DNA of 52,396 nt, from NCBI GenBank assembly GCA_018716805.1, contig DVJL01000019.1, positions 1 through 52,396 on the forward strand, given 5' to 3'. Shown here in pieces: positions 6,354-14,315 of the stretch; within the stretch, counting starts at the first letter, position 1; the number at the start of each line of letters is the position of its first letter. This DNA is from Candidatus Faecivicinus avistercoris. GTDB taxonomy: Bacteria > Bacillota > Clostridia > Christensenellales > Aristaeellaceae. A program made the translations under genes and the position numbers. A model generated the notes under the pieces. The model saw only the letters and a list, made by a program, of their open reading frames with translations. It was not told the DNA's origin and searched no databases.

Positions 6354-7720
6354 GGCCGGCTCTCCGGAATCTCGAAGGCGTCCTCCAAGTTGACGACCGA
6401 ACCGGCCTTCGCGGTCAGGATGACCTTGTCGCCCGCGGCGATGTGGTCGCTGCCGAACGGAATGATGTTCTTGCGGTCGCGCACGAGCACGGAGACCAGC
6501 ACCCCGCGGCGGATGTTCAGCTGGCTCAGCGGGATGTTCAGATACGGCGCGCCCTGCAGCGCGGTGAACTCATACGCCTCGACCTTGCCGCCGAGCATGC
6601 CGTAGACCTTTTCGACGACGGAATTGCGGGAATTGTTGAGCGCGCGCACGGACCGGAGGATGACGTTCGCCGTGGTGAGCTTCGGGCTCACGACGCTCTC
6701 GATGCCCAGATCCTCCATGACCTCCAGCGTGTTGAGCCGGTTGACCTTGACGATGACCTTCTTCGCGCCGCGCCGCGCGCCGTACATGCCGGTGATGATG
6801 TTCTCCTCGTCGCGGTCGGTCAGGCAGATCAGCGCGCCGCACTCGCCGACGTTTTCGGAGTCGAGCACCTCCTGATCGGTGCCGTCGGCGCAGATGATCG
6901 TCACGTCGTCGAGCTGGTCGCTCAGCCGCGCGCACTTCTTGTCGCTGATTTCGATCAGCCGCAGCCGGACGCCCATGCCGGCCAAGCTCCGCGCCAGATA
7001 ATAGGAGATGTGCCCGCCGCCGATCATCATGGCCGACTTCATGCGCGAGGTGTCCTTGCCCATCTGCTTGAAGAACCTGGTGATCGACTCGCGGTCGCCG
7101 GTGGCGTAGACGCGGTCGCCGGCGGCGATTTCAAAGCTGCCGTCCGGGATGATCGCCTCGCCGGCGCGCTGCACGGCGGTGTACTGGATGCGCGGGTGGC
7201 GGCCGTTGAGCTTCGACAGCGGCACGCCGATGATCGGGTCGGTGGGCTCGACGCGGAATTCGACCATCTCCACGCGCCCGTGCGCGAACGATTCGATGTT
7301 GATCGCGAACGGGAAGCGCAGCAGCCGCGAGATTTCCTGCGCCGTCGCGCGCTCGGGGTTGATGACCTGATCGATGTCGAGCTTGTCCTGCAGAAGCGTC
7401 AGGCTCTCGGTGTATTCGGGATCGCGGATGCGCGCGATGGAATACTTCGCGCCCAGTTGCTTCGCCGCTAGGCAGCAGACCATGTTCAGCTCGTCGTTGC
7501 CGGTCACGGCGATGATGATGTCCGCATTTTCAATGCCGGATTCGATCAGCGTGCGCACGTTCGCGCCGTTGCCGCGAATGCACATCACGTCCAGCGTCTC
7601 GCTGGCGCGCGCGAGCGCCTCGGCGTTTTTGTCGATGATGGTGATGTCGTGCCCGTCTTCGGACAGACGCTGTGCGAGCGTATAGCCGACTTTGCCGTCG
7701 CCCACAATGGTGATGTTCAA
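6350..7720 (-). CDS. trkA: Trk potassium transporter peripheral NAD-binding protein (TrkA)
   Basis: This 456-residue cytoplasmic regulator has two RCK modules. Rossmann motifs GDGKVGYTLA (near residue 7) and GGGHISYYLA (near residue 235) start each nucleotide-binding half, and each is followed by a TrkA-C domain (MVEFRVEPTDPIIG and YEFTALQGAPYLN regions). The start is a TTG: GGAGGAGG lies 7 bp before it, and the product begins M-NITIVGDGKVG as the family does. The longer open frame upstream is only non-coding extension. The gene overlaps trkH by 4 bp. Ring assembly and NAD/ATP gating of TrkH are known for the family. Confidence 0.93.
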   Translation of the reverse strand: MNITIVGDGKVGYTLAQRLSEDGHDITIIDKNAEALARASETLDVMCIRGNGANVRTLIESGIENADIIIAVTGNDELNMVCCLAAKQLGAKYSIARIRDPEYTESLTLLQDKLDIDQVINPERATAQEISRLLRFPFAINIESFAHGRVEMVEFRVEPTDPIIGVPLSKLNGRHPRIQYTAVQRAGEAIIPDGSFEIAAGDRVYATGDRESITRFFKQMGKDTSRMKSAMMIGGGHISYYLARSLAGMGVRLRLIEISDKKCARLSDQLDDVTIICADGTDQEVLDSENVGECGALICLTDRDEENIITGMYGARRGAKKVIVKVNRLNTLEVMEDLGIESVVSPKLTTANVILRSVRALNNSRNSVVEKVYGMLGGKVEAYEFTALQGAPYLNIPLSQLNIRRGVLVSVLVRDRKNIIPFGSDHIAAGDKVILTAKAGSVVNLEDAFEIPESRP

Positions 7721-7800
7721 GAAAAGGCCTCCTCCAAGCGATCCAACCAGTGCTTTTGCAGCGGTGCAGCGGTTTTCGCGCCGCGTTCCGTCTGCTTCGC

Positions 7801-8583
7801 TTACGTCAGCGACGCCTCCCGCGCGCTTCGCAGGCAGGCGAGCGCCGCCTCGGCGTCCTTTGTCGAAAACGGTTCGGCCGCGACGGCGCCGACCCGGCCG
7901 GCATATCCCATCCGCGCCAGCGCGCGGAACAGCGCGGCGTAGTCCTCGCCGTCCCCCTCGCGGGGAAGGCGGCGCGTCAGCGCGCACCCGGCGTGGACGT
8001 GTTCGAGCGCGCCGCAGCAGCGCTCCACCGCGTCCAGCGGCTCGGCGGCGAACGCCATCTGCACCGTGTCCGCCAGCACGCCCACGTTGTCCAGCTGCAA
8101 AAGCGCCGCCATCAGCGCGGCCTCGGAGACGGTGTTGATGAGGTTGCACTCCGCCGTGCGCAGGTTCTGCACCGCCAGGCGCAGCCCGGTCACCGCGGCG
8201 TGCCCCTGCGCGATGCGCAGAAAGTTGCCCGCCTGACGCCGTGCGAGCGGGAAGTCGAACCCCGCGGGCACCTGACGGACCTTCGCCGCGTCGAACGCGA
8301 TCACCTCGGCGCCCAGCCGCTTCGCGCGGGCGAAGGCGGAATCGAGGTATGCGTGCTGGACGCGCGCCTGCACGTCCGGCCCCGTCACGCGCACGGACGC
8401 CGGCAGCATGTCGTGCATGACCTCGGCGCGCAGGCCGAGCGCGTCCAGATATTCGGCCAGCTCCGCAAATTCCGCGTCCGACAGCGCCTGAATCCGCGAT
8501 AGCGGAAGCTCGAGATAGTCGCAGCCGAGGCGCGCAGCCTCGGGGATAAATTCCAGATCCGAGCGGATGCCGATTCGGATCAA
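7801..8583 (-). CDS. Sugar phosphate isomerase/epimerase-like TIM-barrel protein
   Basis: This 260-residue protein resembles the xylose isomerase-like TIM-barrel family (AP endonuclease 2 fold). It starts IRIGIRSDLEFIPEAARLGCDYLEL, and strands ending in HD, AFD, QN, ADT, HVH and AEP provide candidate metal-binding acids and histidines. The start is TTG at 8583 with AGGAGG 7 bp upstream; the upstream ATG would place the RBS inside the gene. It is the first gene of a probable operon with trkA (80-bp gap), trkH and the VOC gene. What a sugar isomerase does beside a K+ system is not obvious. Substrate unknown. Confidence 0.75.
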   Translation of the reverse strand: MIRIGIRSDLEFIPEAARLGCDYLELPLSRIQALSDAEFAELAEYLDALGLRAEVMHDMLPASVRVTGPDVQARVQHAYLDSAFARAKRLGAEVIAFDAAKVRQVPAGFDFPLARRQAGNFLRIAQGHAAVTGLRLAVQNLRTAECNLINTVSEAALMAALLQLDNVGVLADTVQMAFAAEPLDAVERCCGALEHVHAGCALTRRLPREGDGEDYAALFRALARMGYAGRVGAVAAEPFSTKDAEAALACLRSAREASLT

Positions 8584-8611
8584 ACGCCTCACCTCCTGCA
8601 ATGCCAATGAT

Positions 8612-8641
8612 AGTATACGCCAAAGTCCCCCCTTGCGTCAA
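8612..8641 (-). promoter_or_regulatory. Promoter of the isomerase-trkA-trkH-VOC operon
   Basis: On the minus strand TTGACG and TATACT are separated by 18 bp, about 28 bp before the TTG start of the isomerase gene. Each box has one mismatch to consensus. Confidence 0.65.
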
Positions 8642-8650
8642 ATTATTTAT

Positions 8651-8857
8651 GTGGAACGGGGGAGTAAACTCCCCCGCCACTGCCACCCCCTCCGCAATTT
8701 GCTTGAGTTTTCCTTTTGGAAAACTCTGGCCGCAAATTGTGCAAGGAAGCGATTTTTGCTCTGGGAAATGGGATTTCCCGACGCAAAAATCAGCACCCGT
8801 GCCCGGCGTACACGCCGCCAGGCACGATTATACTGCGAGAGGGCTTTGACCCTCTCG
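8651..8857 (-). repeat. Modular palindromic repeat, copy C, between divergent genes
   Basis: In plus-strand order: GGGGGAGTAAACTCCCCC; linker GCCACTGCCACCCCC; a nested hairpin with outer arms CAATTTGC/GCAAATTG and inner arms GAGTTTTCC/GGAAAACTC; GTGCAAGG; a second nested hairpin with outer arms GATTTTTGC/GCAAAAATC and inner arms GGGAAAT/ATTTCCC; GTGCC..GGCAC; and GCGAGAGGG..CCCTCTCGC. It is the reverse-orientation counterpart of the 44.3-kb copy. It fills most of the 430-bp gap between the isomerase gene and fba. Confidence 0.65.
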
Positions 8858-8953
8858 CGCTCTCCCGGGGTTTTCGACAGGCTGCGTTCCAGTCCGCCCC
8901 GCGCCGCTTGCGCAAATTTCGGTTAAAAGTCGGCGTTTCCGCCGGGGCATTGC

Positions 8954-8982
8954 TTGATTTTGTCGGGGCTTACTGATATAAT
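8954..8982 (+). promoter_or_regulatory. Promoter of fba
   Basis: TTGATT (8954-8959) and a perfect TATAAT (8977-8982) have a 17-bp spacer. The predicted start is near 8989, giving a short leader with AAGGAGTG before the fba ATG. Confidence 0.75.
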
Positions 8983-9015
8983 GAAATCAAACCTTATCAA
9001 AAGGAGTGGATACCC

Positions 9016-9999
9016 ATGGCTCTCGTTACTTCTACTGAGATGTTCAAGAAGGCCTATGCGGGCGGCTACGCCATCGGCGCCTTCAACGTGAACAACATGG
9101 AGATTATTCAGGGCATCACCGAGGCGGCGATCGAGAAGCGCGCTCCGCTGATTCTGCAGGTTTCCAAGGGCGCCCGCGCCTATGCGAAGCACGTCTATCT
9201 GATGAAGCTGATCGAGGCGGCCATCGCCGACGCCGAGCAGTCCGCGGGCTTCGATCTGCCGATCTGCGTGCACCTCGACCACGGCGACACGTTCGAGCTG
9301 TGCAAGAGCTGCATCGACGGCGGCTTCACCTCCGTCATGATCGACGGCTCCTCGAAGTCCTTTGAGGACAACATCGCGCTGACGAAGCAGGTCGTCGAGT
9401 ACGCGCACGACCACGGCGTCGTCGTCGAGGGCGAGCTGGGCACGCTGGCCGGCGTCGAGGACGAGGTCAACGTCTCCGCCGAGGATTCTTCCTACACCCG
9501 CCCCGAAGAGGTCGAGGAGTTCGTTTCCCGCACGGGCGTCGACTCGCTGGCCATCGCCATCGGCACCAGCCATGGCGCGTACAAGTTCACCGCCGCGCAG
9601 TGCACCCGCAATGCGGACGGCATCCTCGTTCCGCCGCCACTGCGCTTCGACATCCTCGACGAGGTCGCCAAGCGCCTGCCGGGCTTCCCGATCGTGCTGC
9701 ACGGCTCTTCCTCCGTGCCGCAGGAGTTCGTGAAGATCATCAACGAAAACGGCGGCAAGATGCCCGACGCCGTCGGCATCCCCGAGGAACAGCTGCGCCA
9801 GGCGGCGCGCGGCGCGGTCTGCAAGATCAACATCGACTCCGACCTGCGCCTGGCCATGACCGCCTGCATCCGCAAGTACTTCGCGGAGCATCCGGATCAC
9901 TTCGATCCCCGTCAGTACCTCAAGCCCGCCCGCGTGGCCATCAAGGACATGGTCGCCCACAAGCTGGTCGACGTGCTCGGCTGCGACGGCAAGGCCTGA
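9016..9999 (+). CDS. fba: Class II fructose-bisphosphate aldolase
   Basis: This 327-residue zinc-dependent aldolase cleaves fructose 1,6-bisphosphate into dihydroxyacetone phosphate and glyceraldehyde 3-phosphate in glycolysis, and runs in reverse in gluconeogenesis. Family motifs are the GAFNVNNMEIIQG start, CVHLDHGDTFE (zinc/catalytic His-Asp), SVMIDGSSKSFEDNI, VEGELGTLAGVED, AIAIGTSHGAYKF, IVLHGSSSVP and CKINIDSDLRLAMT near the C terminus. The RBS AAGGAG precedes the ATG. It is transcribed alone from its own promoter with a hairpin downstream. Confidence 0.95.
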   Translation: MALVTSTEMFKKAYAGGYAIGAFNVNNMEIIQGITEAAIEKRAPLILQVSKGARAYAKHVYLMKLIEAAIADAEQSAGFDLPICVHLDHGDTFELCKSCIDGGFTSVMIDGSSKSFEDNIALTKQVVEYAHDHGVVVEGELGTLAGVEDEVNVSAEDSSYTRPEEVEEFVSRTGVDSLAIAIGTSHGAYKFTAAQCTRNADGILVPPPLRFDILDEVAKRLPGFPIVLHGSSSVPQEFVKIINENGGKMPDAVGIPEEQLRQAARGAVCKINIDSDLRLAMTACIRKYFAEHPDHFDPRQYLKPARVAIKDMVAHKLVDVLGCDGKA

Positions 10000-10017
10000 T
10001 CCCCTGAGCAAAAACGA

Positions 10018-10056
10018 CGCAGAGCGCCCGCCCCTGTCAGGAGTGGGCGCTTCTGC
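10018..10056 (+). terminator. Probable fba terminator hairpin
   Basis: GCAGA-GCGCCC pairs with GGGCGC-TTCTGC across a short loop (about 10020-10056), 20 bp past the fba stop. The 3' arm is followed by TTCTC, a weak T-tract. Confidence 0.5.
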
Positions 10057-10164
10057 CTTCTCAGGCGAACTGCGCGTTCGCCCAAGAGCCGCGCGGCTTC
10101 GGCCGGAAAATGGCGCGGTTTCACGGCATTTCTTTGGAGAATCCCTCAAAACGGCGCGCGGGGG

Positions 10165-10193
10165 TTGCCCTTTACGCCGAATTGATGTATAAT
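10165..10193 (+). promoter_or_regulatory. Promoter of the small P-loop ATPase gene
   Basis: TTGCCC (10165-10170), a 17-bp spacer and a perfect TATAAT (10188-10193), 40 bp upstream of the start codon. Confidence 0.65.
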
Positions 10194-10232
10194 AGATAAA
10201 ACCCCTGAGATTGAATGCAAGGAGTGGTAACC

Positions 10233-10658
10233 ATGATTCAGGTAATTCTGGGCGGCAAGGGAAGCGGCAAGACCAAGCGCCTGATCGATCTGACGAACGA
10301 CGCCCTCAAGGAAGAGCATGGCAATATTATCTTCATCGACGATGACAAGCGCTATATGTACGACCTCCGCCACGAGATCCGCTTTGTGGACGCGAGCGAG
10401 TATCCCGCCGTCTACAAGTGCGGCGCGCACGAGTTTCTGGGCTTCCTGTGCGGCATGCTGTCCGCCGACTTCGACCTCTCGCTGATCGCGGTGGACGCGT
10501 TTAAGAAGCTCGTAAAGACCGATCTGGATTCCGATGAGATGCGCGATTTCTTCGAGCAGCTGGACAAGCTCTCCGAGGCGCATCACTGCCGCTTCGTGCT
10601 GTCCATCAGCAGCGCGAAGGAGGAAGTGCCGGAGTTCATCGCGCGCTACGCGCTGTGA
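10233..10658 (+). CDS. Small P-loop NTPase of unknown role
   Basis: This 141-residue protein starts MIQVILGGKGSGKTKRLIDL, a clear Walker A motif. Candidate Walker B-type strands are NIIFIDDD and LSLIAVDAF. It is too short for a full motor ATPase and has no membrane segment or signal. The start was chosen at the second ATG because GGAG lies 8 bp upstream; the first ATG has no RBS. It is followed 33 bp later by a small membrane protein gene, probably co-transcribed. Automated annotation might call it a twitching-motility ATPase, but nothing else here supports pili. Function unknown. Confidence 0.75.
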   Translation: MIQVILGGKGSGKTKRLIDLTNDALKEEHGNIIFIDDDKRYMYDLRHEIRFVDASEYPAVYKCGAHEFLGFLCGMLSADFDLSLIAVDAFKKLVKTDLDSDEMRDFFEQLDKLSEAHHCRFVLSISSAKEEVPEFIARYAL

Positions 10659-10691
10659 GCACCGGCCCGAAGGGCGCGCTGAAGGATGAAA

Positions 10692-11000
10692 ATGCGTTTG
10701 TGGATCAAGCTGGTGCTGGGGCTGGCGGCGGTCGCGCTGATGGTCTGGCTGGTCGTGCGCGTGGGCGGTTGGACGCTGCGGTTCGTGACCAACTCCGCCG
10801 ATTCCGGCGAGACCGATCCGATGTTTGCAGACGAGGCGACCGCCGCGCCGACCATCCCGCCCGATCTGGGCGGTACGGAGGGCGTCGCGGAATTCCACGA
10901 CAACTCCGCCAACTGGGACACCTCTGTGCAGACGCCGGTGGACAGAACCGCCGGGGAGCTGGCGGAGGAGGCGCGCGCACAGGAGGAGCAGACAGAGTAA
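10692..11000 (+). CDS. Small single-span membrane protein, unknown
   Basis: This roughly 102-residue protein has one N-terminal membrane span (about residues 5-25, IKLVLGLAAVALMVWLVVRV) and an acidic, proline/threonine-containing tail that ends in a glutamate-rich helix. It could be a signal-anchored exported protein. The ATG at 10692 has AAGGA 5 bp upstream, while an ATG two codons earlier has no spacing to an RBS. It follows the small P-loop gene and ends before a strong terminator. I do not recognise the family. Confidence 0.65.
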   Translation: MRLWIKLVLGLAAVALMVWLVVRVGGWTLRFVTNSADSGETDPMFADEATAAPTIPPDLGGTEGVAEFHDNSANWDTSVQTPVDRTAGELAEEARAQEEQTE

Positions 11001-11019
11001 AGGGTTGCCGGCAAACGAA

Positions 11020-11063
11020 GGCGGCCGCGGTGTGAATGCAACACCGCGGCCGCCGGTCTTTTT
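11020..11063 (+). terminator. Strong intrinsic terminator
   Basis: GGCGGCCGCGGTGT (11020-11033) pairs perfectly over 14 bp with ACACCGCGGCCGCC (11041-11054), followed by TCTTTTTG. It ends the P-loop/membrane-protein unit. Confidence 0.85.
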
Positions 11064-11188
11064 GTGGAAAATGGGGGATAGCGCGCCTTTTCGGGAGGCG
11101 CGTTTTGCGTACAGCACGCGGCTTTCAGCGTTGTGCTTTGCCCGCGCATGGGCTGTCCTTTGCGCCCTTCGGCGGTGCGCGGCGCCGG

Positions 11189-11863
11189 TCAGTTCTCCAG
11201 CAGGAATTCGAGCACCGCGCGGTTGAACGCCTCCGGATTGCCGCGCGCGACGAAGTGGTCGCCGGGCAGGAGGATCAGCCGCCCGTTTGGCAGGGCGCGG
11301 GCGATTTGCTCGGTGTGGCTGCGGCGGATCATGTCGCGATCGCCGGCGACGACGAGCGCGGGCATGGAGAGCGCCGCGAGGTCGGACGGCCGGAGCTTCG
11401 GCTCCCTGACCATCAGGCCGAGCAGCTCGCGCTTTGGCACGGCGCGCCAGTCGAACTTCGAGAGGACTGCGCAAAGCCCGTAGCCGAGCACGATGGGGAG
11501 CTGCACCGCCGGACGGACGCCGCTCGGCCGGAGATTTCCGCCGTTGAGCACCAGTTTGCCGACGCGCACGGGATTTTTCAGCGCGAACAGCATCGCGATG
11601 TTCGCGCCGTCGCTGAAGCCCAGCAGGTGCGCCCGCGCGAGGCCGAGTGCGTCCATGAACGCGGCCAGATCGTCGGCGAACTGCGAAAGCGTGAACGGAG
11701 CGTCGCCGCGCGGCGACCGGCCGTGGCCGCGCGTATCCACCGCGATGGTGCGAAAGTGCGCGGAAAAGGGGCCCATCTGGCGGTCGAAGTAGCCGCTGTC
11801 CTCGCCGTTGCCGTGCAGGAGGATCAGCGGCTCGCCCTCGCCGCGCTCGATGTAGTGCAGCAT
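11189..11863 (-). CDS. Alpha/beta-fold hydrolase
   Basis: This 224-residue hydrolase has the oxyanion region LILLHGNGEDSGYF, DTRGHGRSP, the nucleophile elbow GFSDGA, the acid in VVAGDRDMI and the catalytic His in LLPGDHFVARG, in the usual order. Length and motifs fit the small esterase/lipase-like group; the substrate is unknown. It begins 1 bp after the stop of the DUF362 gene on the same strand, so the two are almost certainly one transcript, though a functional link is not evident. Confidence 0.85.
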   Translation of the reverse strand: MLHYIERGEGEPLILLHGNGEDSGYFDRQMGPFSAHFRTIAVDTRGHGRSPRGDAPFTLSQFADDLAAFMDALGLARAHLLGFSDGANIAMLFALKNPVRVGKLVLNGGNLRPSGVRPAVQLPIVLGYGLCAVLSKFDWRAVPKRELLGLMVREPKLRPSDLAALSMPALVVAGDRDMIRRSHTEQIARALPNGRLILLPGDHFVARGNPEAFNRAVLEFLLEN

Positions 11864-11864
11864 G

Positions 11865-12971
11865 TCAGACGATCGTGACCAGCTCGTAGTCGCTCGATCC
11901 CAAGCCGATCTTCACGCCTTGCTCGATGCCGGCCTCCCAGTTCGTGTCCGGGTGCATGGTGTGGAAGTGGTCGGCGCCGGGCGCGGGATGCTTCTCGCCC
12001 AGGAACGAATCGGCGATGGCGTGCTCGCGGTTGGCGGCGTCGGCGCAGGCCTGGTCGATGGCGACCGGGTCGAACGACGCGAACATGCCGACGTCCGGGA
12101 TGACGGGCGCGTCGTTTAAGCCGTAGCAGTCGCAGAACGGGGAGACGTCGATCAGCAGCGAGATGTGGAAGCACGGGCGGTCCTTGCAGACGGCCAGCGC
12201 GTATTCGCTCACCTTCCGGGCCAGGATCTCGCAGCCATTTTCGGCGCCGGGGCGCATGGCCTTCGTCGGGCAGACGCCGATGCAGCGGCCGCAGCCCTTG
12301 CACTTGTCGTAGTCCACGTGCGCGCGGCTGTCGACCGTGATCGCGCCGTGGGCGCAGTTCTCGGCGCACACGCCGCAGGCGACGCACTCGTCGGCGTGCA
12401 CGGCGGGCTTTTCGGTCTCGTGCATCTCGGCCTTGCCGCGCGTGGAGCCGCAGCCCATGCCGATGTTCTTCAGCACGCCGCCGAAGCCGGTGCCCTCGTG
12501 ACCCTTGAAGTGGGTCAGCGAGAGGAACACATCGGCGTCCATCACGGCGCGGCCGATCTTCGCCGCGCGGACGTACTCGCCCTCGATCGGCACGAGCACG
12601 TCGTCATCGCCCTTTAGGCCGTCGGCGATGATCGTCTGGCAGCCGGTGCAGAAGGGGTTGTAGCCGTGCTGATAGGCGATGTCCAAGTGGTCCAGCGCGT
12701 TCTTGCGCGCGCCGACGTAGAGCGTGGAGCAGTCGGTCGCGAACGGCTTGCCGCCCAGCGATTTAACGAGGTTCGCGATTGCGCGGGTGTAGTCCGGCCG
12801 CAGGAAGGCGAGGTTGCCCTCCTCGCCGAAGTGCACCTTGATGGCGGTGAACTTGTCCTTGAAGTCGATCTGCTCGATGCCCGCGGCGCGGCACAGGCGA
12901 ACCAGCTTGTCGCAGAGGTTCTCGTCGCCGACGGTGCGCATGGTGGTAAAGTAGACCTTCGATTTTGCCAT
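11865..12971 (-). CDS. DUF362 protein with two [4Fe-4S] clusters
   Basis: This 368-residue cytoplasmic iron-sulfur protein has an N-terminal DUF362 domain (about 1-185, with CTGCQTIIADGL and LSLTHFKGHEGTGFGG). A ferredoxin-type insert follows with two cysteine quartets, CVACGVCAENCAHG and CKGCGRCIGVCPTKA, and then the rest of DUF362 (FASFDPVAIDQACADA). Such proteins are widespread in anaerobes and usually annotated as putative electron carriers or Fe-S proteins; no reaction is established. RBS GGAGG lies 9 bp upstream. The gene precedes the alpha/beta hydrolase by 1 bp. Confidence 0.88.
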   Translation of the reverse strand: MAKSKVYFTTMRTVGDENLCDKLVRLCRAAGIEQIDFKDKFTAIKVHFGEEGNLAFLRPDYTRAIANLVKSLGGKPFATDCSTLYVGARKNALDHLDIAYQHGYNPFCTGCQTIIADGLKGDDDVLVPIEGEYVRAAKIGRAVMDADVFLSLTHFKGHEGTGFGGVLKNIGMGCGSTRGKAEMHETEKPAVHADECVACGVCAENCAHGAITVDSRAHVDYDKCKGCGRCIGVCPTKAMRPGAENGCEILARKVSEYALAVCKDRPCFHISLLIDVSPFCDCYGLNDAPVIPDVGMFASFDPVAIDQACADAANREHAIADSFLGEKHPAPGADHFHTMHPDTNWEAGIEQGVKIGLGSSDYELVTIV

Positions 12972-13033
12972 GATGTTCCATCCTCCAGACGCAATGTGAT
13001 CTCAAAATATAAGGCACACAAATCAACTATTTT

Positions 13034-13062
13034 ATCATAGCACATTTTTGGAAGGTGCGCAA
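13034..13062 (-). promoter_or_regulatory. Probable promoter of the DUF362-hydrolase operon
   Basis: On the minus strand TTGCGC and TATGAT are separated by 17 bp, about 65 bp before the start codon. The -35 box is weak. Confidence 0.4.
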
Positions 13063-13092
13063 GGCGTCCATTGTGATTTCCAACCTTAGGAC

Positions 13093-13121
13093 TTGACTGA
13101 TTCCATTCAAAGCGCTACAAT
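13093..13121 (+). promoter_or_regulatory. Promoter of the oxidoreductase/isomerase operon
   Basis: TTGACT (13093-13098), 17-bp spacer, TACAAT (13116-13121), one mismatch in each box. It lies 52 bp upstream of the chosen start. Confidence 0.7.
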
Positions 13122-13172
13122 AGAAGATGTAAATTATGGCAATCACGCATGGTTGCGCAGGGAGGAATGCAT

Positions 13173-14231
13173 ATGCTGCGCGTAGGAATCATCGGCTGTG
13201 GCAAGATCGCGGAGCTTCGCCACGCGCCGGAATATCTGGAAAATCCCCACTGTGAGCTGGTGGGCTTTTACGATTACGCGCCCGATCGGGCGAAGGCGCT
13301 GGCGGAGAAGTTTGGCGCAAAGGCGTTTGACACGGTGGACGAGCTGATTTCGCAGGTTGACGCCGTGAGCGTGTGCAGCGCGAACATCGCCCACGCGGAG
13401 GCGACCATCCGGGCGCTGGACGCCGGGCGGCACGTGCTGTGCGAAAAGCCGATGGCGACCACGCTGGCCGACTGCGAGGCCATGGTCGCGGCGTCGCGCC
13501 GCTCCGGCAAGCTGTTGATGCTCGGGCACAACCAGCTCTTCGCCGAGGCGCACGTCCGCGCGCGGGCGCTGATCGCCGCGGGGGAGATCGGCCGGCCGTT
13601 GATGTTCCACACGACGTTTGGCCATTCCGGCCCCGAGATCTGGACGGGCACGGCCAACACGTGGTTCTTTGACAAGAAGCGCGCCGTGCTGGGCGTGCTG
13701 GCCGACCTGGGCATTCACAAGACCGATTTGATCCAGTTCCTGCTCGGCGACGACATCGTGCGCGTGTCCGCGACGATCAAGACGCTGGACAAGAAGTATC
13801 CCGACGGCACGCCGGTCACCGTGGACGACAACGCGCTGTGCCTGTACGAGACCGCCGGCGGCGCGGTCGGCACGCTGCACGTCAGCTGGACGCTGTACAA
13901 TGGCCGCGAGGACAATTCCACGCGCGTCTATGGCACGAAGGGCGTGCTGCGCATGTACGACGATCCCGACTGCGCGCTCATCCTCGAGCGCAGCGACGGC
14001 ACCGTCGAGCGCTTTGACGTCGAGAAGATCGCCACCAACGATGAGCAGAAGGCCGGCAAGCGCGCTTCCACCGGCGTGATCGACGCGTTTGTCGACGCGA
14101 TCGTCTCCGGCAAGCCGACGCCCGCCGAGGGCGGACAGGCGCTCAAGGCCATGCGGGTGATCTTCGCCGCCGAGCGCGCCGCGCAGACAGGCACGACCGT
14201 TTCGGTCGATCAGTCGCCCGTGAAGGGCTGA
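13173..14231 (+). CDS. Gfo/Idh/MocA-family NAD(P)-dependent oxidoreductase
   Basis: This 352-residue protein starts LRVGIIGCGKIAELRHAPEY, a Rossmann NAD(P) motif. The family lysine motif CEKPMATTLADCEAM follows, then the C-terminal alpha/beta domain with DLGIHKTDLIQFL holding the catalytic-type His. These enzymes oxidise or isomerise sugars and inositols through keto intermediates. Of several ATGs I chose 13173 because GGAGG lies 8 bp before it and the Rossmann strand starts immediately. It is followed 84 bp later by a TIM-barrel isomerase, a common pairing in sugar or inositol catabolism. Substrate unknown. Confidence 0.88.
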   Translation: MLRVGIIGCGKIAELRHAPEYLENPHCELVGFYDYAPDRAKALAEKFGAKAFDTVDELISQVDAVSVCSANIAHAEATIRALDAGRHVLCEKPMATTLADCEAMVAASRRSGKLLMLGHNQLFAEAHVRARALIAAGEIGRPLMFHTTFGHSGPEIWTGTANTWFFDKKRAVLGVLADLGIHKTDLIQFLLGDDIVRVSATIKTLDKKYPDGTPVTVDDNALCLYETAGGAVGTLHVSWTLYNGREDNSTRVYGTKGVLRMYDDPDCALILERSDGTVERFDVEKIATNDEQKAGKRASTGVIDAFVDAIVSGKPTPAEGGQALKAMRVIFAAERAAQTGTTVSVDQSPVKG

Positions 14232-14247
14232 CCTTTCCATGCCGACA

Positions 14248-14294
14248 ACACCTCGGGCAATCCCGGAGGGTGTCTCGCCCGCGCGAGCGGGCTT
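14248..14294 (+). terminator. Intercistronic hairpins, possible weak terminator
   Basis: Two hairpins lie between the oxidoreductase and the next gene: ACACCTCGGG with its partial complement at 14248-14272, and GCCCGC-GCGA-GCGGGC (14276-14291) followed by TTTC. They may attenuate or process the transcript rather than end it. Confidence 0.4.
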
Positions 14295-14315
14295 TCAGAA
14301 AAGGAGGAGTTTCCC